Origin: an uncultured Muribaculaceae bacterium
Lineage (GTDB): Bacteria > Bacteroidota > Bacteroidia > Bacteroidales > Muribaculaceae
Assembly (NCBI GenBank): GCA_910586565.1
Contig: CAJUIT010000005.1
Location: 62,001 to 126,000 of the forward strand
DNA: 64,000 nt
Direction: 5' to 3'
Part shown: positions 59,007 to 64,000 of the stretch, piece after piece
Layout: each line of letters begins with the position of its first letter
Numbering within the stretch: position 1 is the first letter of the stretch
The notes under the pieces: generated by a model
Seen by the model: only the letters and a program-made list of their open reading frames with translations
Databases searched by the model: none
What the model was told of the DNA's origin: nothing
Translations under genes and position numbers: made by a program

Positions 59007-59129
59007 AATGATTTCAATTGTTGACTGTTTGGAACATGTTATAAGTAATTCTGTTAAGTCGCCGGCATGAGCCGTTGCATGTTTAAAAACATATTTCACT
59101 ACTATCCCGCAAACTAAACTTACAATTAA

Positions 59130-59160
59130 TTTGTAAAATAACGTAAAGTCGTTAAATTTG
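59130..59160 (+). promoter_or_regulatory. Promoter of the DUF4492-cydAB operon
   Basis: TTTG (59130-59133), a 19-base spacer and TAAATTTG (59153-59160), an exact consensus. Confidence 0.75.
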
Positions 59161-59266
59161 CCATTGAATAGAAGTGAACGCCGGCAACGGCACAGCGCTT
59201 AAATCAAGGGCAAAGTTACTTTTAAAAACTCAACTTTGCAAACCTAAAAACCAAACCCCGCAGCCA

Positions 59267-59491
59267 ATGGCAAAGGATTCATTTTTCACCCGCGCGGTGT
59301 CGATGTATGTCGACGGTTTCCGGTCAATGACCGTTGGCCGGAGGCTTTGGGCCGTGATTCTTATCAAGTTGGCCATCCTGTTCTTCGTGTTCAAGCTGTT
59401 CTTTTTTCCCGACATACTGAAGGAGAACTACGACAACGATGCCGACCGCGCCCGGGCTGTGCGCTCGGCTCTCGCTCCCGCCAAAAACTAA
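59267..59491 (+). CDS. DUF4492 small membrane protein
   Basis: A 74-residue protein with one transmembrane segment (LWAVILIKLAILFFVFKLFFF) after an amphipathic start (FFTRAVSMYVDGFRSMTVGR). This matches DUF4492, which regularly precedes cydAB in Bacteroidetes and could be a small accessory subunit of cytochrome bd, comparable in place to CydX. The ATG at 59267 is preferred; the open frame upstream begins in the leader. It is the first gene of the cyd operon. Confidence 0.88.
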   Translation: MAKDSFFTRAVSMYVDGFRSMTVGRRLWAVILIKLAILFFVFKLFFFPDILKENYDNDADRARAVRSALAPAKN

Positions 59492-59528
59492 AAACAAAAA
59501 AACTAACAACTAAAAACTATAAAACTCT

Positions 59529-61088
59529 ATGGACGATTTGATTAGCACGGTTGATTGGTCGAGGGCACAATTCGCACTCACCGCAATCGTTCACTGGCTT
59601 TTCGTGCCCCTGTCGATTGGCTTGTCGCTGATTGTGGGTATCATGGAAACCATGTGGTACAAAACCCGCAACGAACGTTGGAAACGCATGGCCAAATTCT
59701 GGATGCTGCTGTTCGGAATCAACTTTGCCTGCGGCGTTGCAACAGGCCTCATCCTCGAATTCGAGTTCGGCACAAACTGGTCGAACTACTCATGGTTTGT
59801 GGGCGACATTTTCGGGGCACCCCTTGCCATTGAAGGCATTGTGGCGTTTTTCCTCGAATCAACCTTCATTGCCGTGATGTTCTTCGGCTGGAACCGCGTG
59901 AGCGCCGGCTTCCACCTTGCCGCCACATGGCTCACCGCTCTGGGCATCTGCCTGTCGGCCTACTGGATTCTGGTTGCCAACGCCTGGATGCAATATCCCG
60001 TGGGGATGGAATTCGACCCGGCACAGATGCGCAACGTGATGGTGTCGTTTGCCGATGTGGCACTCTCACCCGTTGCCGTCAACAAATTTTTCCACACCGT
60101 TCTGTCGGGCTGGGTTCTCGGTGCCGGCTTCGTGATTGGCGTGAGCTGCTGGTTCCTGCTGAAAAAATCGAACGTGGAGTTTGCCAAGGAGTCGATGAAA
60201 ATCGCCTCATGGGTAGGCCTGACGGGCATTCTGCTCACCATGTGGACCGGCGACGGTTCGGCCGTGCAGGTGGCACAGAAACAGCCCATGAAACTCGCCG
60301 CAATGGAGGGTCTCTACAACGGCACCACAGGGCAATCGCTTGTGGCATTCGGCCTCATCAACCCCGACAAGGAACGCACCGACGACCAACCCGCCATCCT
60401 TGGTGAAATCTCCATCCCCTACGGGTTGTCGATTCTCGCCAACCACGACCCCAAAAGCTTCGTGCCGGGCATCAACGATCTTATCAACGGCATCTCAATC
60501 AATGCCGACGGCGATACCATCGACACCGTGAGCTATGCCGAACGCATTGCCCGCGGCCAACAGGCCCAGCAGGCGCTGCGCAACTACGACGCGGCCATGA
60601 ATGCAGGCGATGAAGCTGCAATGAACTCGGCTGTTGAAGCCCTGAAAGCCGACTTCAAATATTTCGGCTACGGCTACCTCAACAGCGTTGACGAGGCTGT
60701 GCCCCCCGTGGCTCTCACCTTCTACGCTTTCCGCGTGATGGTGATGGGTGGCGGCTACCTGCTGCTGCTCTTCGCGGCCATGCTCTTCCTGAGCTACCGC
60801 AAGCCGCGTGTGATTGAAAACAAATGGGTTGTTTTCTTCGGACTCATCACCATCCCCATCGTGTGGATTGTGAGCGAGGCCGGATGGATAACTGCCGAGA
60901 TGGGACGCCAGCCCTGGACAATCGAAGGCCTGCTGCCGGTGCGTGCCGCAGTGAGCGCCATCCCCGCAGGTTCGGTGCAGCTCACCTTCTGGATGTTTGT
61001 TGTGGTGTTCACCGGGCTGCTTGTTGCCGAAGTGAGCATCATGATTCGCGAAATAGCAAAAGCCACCAAAAAAGACCTTCTCGCCTGA
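59529..61088 (+). CDS. cydA: Cytochrome bd quinol oxidase subunit I
   Basis: A 519-residue membrane protein carrying the quinol site and haems b558, b595 and d, reducing oxygen to water at low tension. Blocks visible: RAQFALTAIVHWLFVPLSIG with the N-terminal haem His, GLILEFEFGTNW, and the family signature AEMGRQPWTIEGLLPVRAAVS. The quinol loop between is of moderate length. It follows the DUF4492 gene by 37 bases and precedes cydB by 47. It suits a microaerobic respiration role in a gut anaerobe. Confidence 0.97.
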   Translation: MDDLISTVDWSRAQFALTAIVHWLFVPLSIGLSLIVGIMETMWYKTRNERWKRMAKFWMLLFGINFACGVATGLILEFEFGTNWSNYSWFVGDIFGAPLAIEGIVAFFLESTFIAVMFFGWNRVSAGFHLAATWLTALGICLSAYWILVANAWMQYPVGMEFDPAQMRNVMVSFADVALSPVAVNKFFHTVLSGWVLGAGFVIGVSCWFLLKKSNVEFAKESMKIASWVGLTGILLTMWTGDGSAVQVAQKQPMKLAAMEGLYNGTTGQSLVAFGLINPDKERTDDQPAILGEISIPYGLSILANHDPKSFVPGINDLINGISINADGDTIDTVSYAERIARGQQAQQALRNYDAAMNAGDEAAMNSAVEALKADFKYFGYGYLNSVDEAVPPVALTFYAFRVMVMGGGYLLLLFAAMLFLSYRKPRVIENKWVVFFGLITIPIVWIVSEAGWITAEMGRQPWTIEGLLPVRAAVSAIPAGSVQLTFWMFVVVFTGLLVAEVSIMIREIAKATKKDLLA

Positions 61089-61135
61089 CGGGTGGAATCA
61101 CTCTAACTAACTCGAATTTCAAAGAACTTTAAACA

Positions 61136-62275
61136 ATGGAAGCATTACAAATATATTGGTGGTTTGTGATTTCGCTGCTTGGCGGACTGCTGGTGGCCCT
61201 GCTGTTCGTGCAGGGTGGCCAAACCATGATATGGTCGACACGCAGCCCCCGGCGCAAATCGCTGCTCGCCAACGCGCTCGGTCGCAAATGGGAACTCACC
61301 TTCACCACTCTCGTGGTTTTCGGCGGCGCTTTCTTCGCCTCGTTCCCCCTCTACTACTCAACAAGTTTCGGCGGTGCCTACTGGCTGTGGATGCTCATTC
61401 TGCTGAGCTTCATTCTCCAGGCCGTAAGCTACGAATTCCGCACCAAACCGGGCAATGTGTTCGGTACCCCCGCCTACGACATGTTCCTCTGGATTAACGG
61501 TTGCGTGGGTTGCGTGCTGCTCGGCGTGGCTGTGGGTATGCAGTTCTTCGGAGCCGATTTCACCGTTGCCCGCGGCAGCATTCTCGATGCCGGTGCGCCG
61601 GTAATCTCCACATGGAACTCCATGCATGGTTTCAACGAAATTTTCAGCTTCAGAAATCTGCTGCTCGGCGCTGCCGTGCTGTTCCTGGCCCGCACTATGG
61701 GAGCGCTCTTCTTCATCAACGCTGTAAACGACAGCGACGAGGCCGACTTCGCCAAACGCATGCGCCTGAGAGTGTTGCTCAACGGCACTGTGTTCGTGCT
61801 GTTTTTCCTCTCGTTCCTCTACGCCCTGTTCATGAGCGACGGATATTCAACCGCTGCCGACGGACTGGTGGTGAAAGTGCCCTACAAATATTTCTTCAAC
61901 TTCATCGACCTTTGGTGGATTGGGGCAACCTTCCTAATCGGCGTTCTGCTGGTGCTCTACGGCGTGGTGCGCTCGGCACTCGACCGCAAGTTCAACTCGG
62001 GCTTCTGGTGGGCTGCAGTGGGCGTTGTGGCGGTTGTCACCTGCCTGTTCTGCGTGAGCGGGTATAACAACACCGCTTTCCTCCCCTCGGTTTCCGACCC
62101 GCAGAGCTCGCTCACCATCGCCAACAGCTCATCCACCGAATTCACCCTGCGCACAATGGCGTGGGTAACGGTGCTGCTCCCCGTGGTCATTGCCTACATC
62201 GCCTACGTATGGCACAAGATGACCTGCCCCCGCATCTCCTCCGACGAACTTTCAAAAGAGGACCACATTTATTGA
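61136..62275 (+). CDS. cydB: Cytochrome bd quinol oxidase subunit II
   Basis: A 379-residue integral membrane subunit with about eight or nine helices. The first segment (WWFVISLLGGLLVALLFVQGG) and the blocks GRKWELTFTTLVVFGGAFFASFP and LILLSFILQAVSYEFRTKPGN match CydB. It stabilises the haem core of CydA and completes the operon. Confidence 0.96.
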   Translation: MEALQIYWWFVISLLGGLLVALLFVQGGQTMIWSTRSPRRKSLLANALGRKWELTFTTLVVFGGAFFASFPLYYSTSFGGAYWLWMLILLSFILQAVSYEFRTKPGNVFGTPAYDMFLWINGCVGCVLLGVAVGMQFFGADFTVARGSILDAGAPVISTWNSMHGFNEIFSFRNLLLGAAVLFLARTMGALFFINAVNDSDEADFAKRMRLRVLLNGTVFVLFFLSFLYALFMSDGYSTAADGLVVKVPYKYFFNFIDLWWIGATFLIGVLLVLYGVVRSALDRKFNSGFWWAAVGVVAVVTCLFCVSGYNNTAFLPSVSDPQSSLTIANSSSTEFTLRTMAWVTVLLPVVIAYIAYVWHKMTCPRISSDELSKEDHIY

Positions 62276-62347
62276 CACAACAACCGACCGCCGCATCTCC
62301 CCTCCCCCGCCATGATGCGGGAGTTTTCGCAGGTCGCTAATTTTTAG

Positions 62348-62355
62348 TATTTTTG
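62348..62355 (+). promoter_or_regulatory. Possible -7 element of dxr
   Basis: TATTTTTG, directly before the hairpin 62355-62392. A clear -33 element is not visible. Confidence 0.35.
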
Positions 62356-62392
62356 TGGGTTGAAAAAGGCAATATGCCTTTTTTCAACCCAC
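62355..62392 (+). terminator. Long hairpin between cydB and dxr
   Basis: GTGGGTTGAAAAAGGCA and TGCCTTTTTTCAACCCAC form a 17-bp stem with a single-base bulge and an ATA loop, followed by GTTTTTCT. It fits a terminator of cydAB; because it lies after a -7 element it could also act as a dxr leader hairpin. Confidence 0.65.
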
Positions 62393-62409
62393 GTTTTTCT
62401 ACTTAAGTC

Positions 62410-63612
62410 GTGGAAATCTCACTCAAAGCAACTGACTCAGTGAACGAAAAAACAACTACTGAAAAGAAACGAATAGCAGTGCTCGGCTCAACAGGGTCGA
62501 TAGGCACTCAAACGCTTGATGTCATTGCCGAATATCCCGAGCGCTTCGAGGCCACGCTGCTTGTGGCCGGAACGAAAGTCGACACGCTCATTCAGCAGGC
62601 GCTGCGCGTGCGCCCCGCAATGGCCATCATTGCCGACGAATCGAAATATTGGAAACTCAAGGATGCTCTTGAACCTGTCGGAATCAAAACGGCCGCCGGT
62701 CAGCAGGCCATAAACGACGCTATGGAACTGCCATGCTTCGACACCGTGGTGACAGCGACCGTTGGCTACAGCGGCCTTGCGCCCACATTGCGTGCCATAG
62801 AGGCGGGGAAAGACATCGCTTTGGCCAACAAGGAAACACTTGTTGTTGCAGGAGAACTGGTAACCGCAGCCCTGCGCGGAGGAAAATCGCGCATGCTGCC
62901 GGTCGATTCGGAACATTCGGCCATCTACCAATGCCTGGTGGGAGAGGACCCCTCGCGTGTGCGCCGTCTCATCATCACCGCCTCGGGTGGCCCGTTCCGC
63001 ACCCTCCCTGCCAACAAGCTCGAAACGGTAACCGTGCACGATGCCCTGCACCATCCCAACTGGTCGATGGGGGCTAAAATCACCATCGACTCGGCCACAA
63101 TGGTGAACAAGGCTTTCGAGATTATCGAGGCTCGCTGGCTTTTCGACATGGCGCCTGAAAAAATCACGGCTGTGGTACACCCGCAATCGATTGTTCACTC
63201 GATGGTTGAATTTGTCGACGGTTCGGTGAAAGCCCAATTAGGGGTTCCCGACATGCGTCTGCCGATACGCTATGCCTTAGGGGATGCCTGCCGACTTGCC
63301 ACCGCCGACTCGCCGCTAACCCTCGACCGCATGACAACCCTTACCTTCGAGGAGCCCGACGAGAGCCGCTTCCCCGGCATCACCCTCGGTCGCTATGCCC
63401 TCGAAAAAGGGGGAACCACAGCCTGCGTTATCAACGCTGCCAACGAAGTGGCTGTGGCAGCCTTCCTGCGCGAGCGCATCGGCTTCACCGACATCCACCG
63501 GCTCATCACCCTGGCTCTCGAAAAGATGCCGTTCGTGGCCACCCCCACCCTCTCCGACTATATCAACCTCAATTCCCTAACCCGAAAATTCACGGAAGAG
63601 AATATTATTTAA
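62410..63612 (+). CDS. dxr: 1-deoxy-D-xylulose 5-phosphate reductoisomerase
   Basis: A 400-residue NADPH-dependent enzyme of the MEP isoprenoid pathway. The NADPH motif is IAVLGSTGSIGTQTLDVI, followed by the GLAPTLRAIEAGKDIALANKE block, the metal/substrate residues in LPVDSEHSAIYQCL and SGGPFRTLP, and HPNWSMGAKITIDSATMVNK. The start is a GTG at 62410; a later GTG (codon 14) is an alternative, and no ATG lies before the core. Length is typical. Confidence 0.96.
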   Translation: MEISLKATDSVNEKTTTEKKRIAVLGSTGSIGTQTLDVIAEYPERFEATLLVAGTKVDTLIQQALRVRPAMAIIADESKYWKLKDALEPVGIKTAAGQQAINDAMELPCFDTVVTATVGYSGLAPTLRAIEAGKDIALANKETLVVAGELVTAALRGGKSRMLPVDSEHSAIYQCLVGEDPSRVRRLIITASGGPFRTLPANKLETVTVHDALHHPNWSMGAKITIDSATMVNKAFEIIEARWLFDMAPEKITAVVHPQSIVHSMVEFVDGSVKAQLGVPDMRLPIRYALGDACRLATADSPLTLDRMTTLTFEEPDESRFPGITLGRYALEKGGTTACVINAANEVAVAAFLRERIGFTDIHRLITLALEKMPFVATPTLSDYINLNSLTRKFTEENII

Positions 63613-63652
63613 TAAGACGAAAGACAAAAAGACAAAAGACAAAAAGCGATAA

Positions 63653-64000
63653 ATGCAATCAGGATATATTGAAAATTTGCAAGTGTGGCAGAAAGCCATG
63701 ACATTGGCTAAACTTGTATATGAGTTTTGCACGCTGTTACAAACTGAAGAAAAATTCGGATTGGCCGACCAAATGCGTAGAGCTGCAGTTTCAGTTCCAT
63801 CCAATATTGCAGAAGGGCATGGACGCTACACCGACAATGAATTTTTACGATTTCTCGCCATTGCCAACGGGTCCTTAAACGAATTAAAAACGCAATTATA
63901 TCTTGCTCAATCGTTCTACCCATATTTGTCAGAACGGAGCAATCCGCTCCTGAATCTCACAAAAGAGCTTGGTTCAATGCTTAGAGCATTGAGTAAAGCA
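63653..64000 (+). CDS. Four-helix-bundle protein (23S rRNA intervening-sequence type), partial
   Basis: The first 116 codons of a gene cut by the window end. The text LQVWQKAMTLAKLVYEFC, FGLADQMRRAAVSVPSNIAEGHGR and FLAIANGSLNELKTQLYLA matches the four-helix-bundle family (TIGR02436) often found as free-standing genes or inside 23S rRNA intervening sequences. Its function is not known. It follows dxr after an A-rich stretch made of AAGACAAA-like repeats. Confidence 0.9.
   Translation, partial: MQSGYIENLQVWQKAMTLAKLVYEFCTLLQTEEKFGLADQMRRAAVSVPSNIAEGHGRYTDNEFLRFLAIANGSLNELKTQLYLAQSFYPYLSERSNPLLNLTKELGSMLRALSKA

Overview
The window looks like chromosomal DNA of a gut Bacteroidales bacterium, most likely of the Muribaculaceae/Bacteroides-Prevotella side of the order. 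Reasons: many genes are preceded by the Bacteroidetes sigma-ABfr promoter (TTTG or TTG, 19-20 bp, TAnnTTTG); there is a DUF5103 type IX secretion plug protein, C-terminal sorting-like tails, a Na+-translocating methylmalonyl-CoA decarboxylase operon, the DUF4492-cydA-cydB cluster, and exported GH20/GH3/GH13/GH125/GH2 glycosidases. The family-level placement is inference; no rRNA is present.

Layout. 1-6240 is visibly AT-rich and accessory: orphan membrane proteins, a DUF1810 protein, a zinc-ribbon gene broken by a stop codon, and a three-gene toxin / HTH antitoxin / SecB-like chaperone module with its own promoter and a perfect 20-bp palindrome. It ends at the 3' side of a tRNA-Gly(CCC) gene. 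6765-13854 holds a DUF3737 protein and a minus-strand operon of outer-membrane porin, imelysin, di-haem DUF1111 oxidoreductase and a fused CcsB-CcsA cytochrome c assembly protein. 14320-17092 is a four-subunit 2-oxoacid:ferredoxin oxidoreductase, followed by an ABC exporter and a secreted alpha-amylase. 21540-23100 contains an orphan gene and a dense set of palindromic repeats. 23117-27319 is a GH20/GH3 pair, then sdaA-bcp, tRNA-Leu(TAG) and a small conserved gene.

30154-34857 is the methylmalonyl-CoA epimerase/decarboxylase operon, which converts methylmalonyl-CoA to propionyl-CoA while pumping Na+. dnaK follows on the opposite strand. Immediately behind dnaK is a second AT-rich insert (37260-39600) with an OLD-like AAA ATPase and a DUF3226/TOPRIM-like partner (a PARIS-like two-gene defence candidate) and a Fic remnant. 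Just beyond this insert sits a second copy of the dnaK 3' terminus with a strong hairpin. 39744-44656 has a BspA-like leucine-rich-repeat surface protein with a long leader and an unknown exported protein, followed by a long imperfect palindrome.

45103-50311 is a glycan-processing trio (GH125 mannosidase, GH2 galactosidase, aldose epimerase). The remainder is mainly housekeeping: DUF5103, ung, an OmpA-family porin, transketolase, an FHS-type sugar transporter, a YggS PLP protein, DUF4494, DUF4492-cydAB, dxr and, at the window edge, a truncated four-helix-bundle protein. The strongest candidates for interesting biology are the toxin-antitoxin-chaperone module, the ATPase/DUF3226 pair with its dnaK-derived boundary, and the two palindromic elements.
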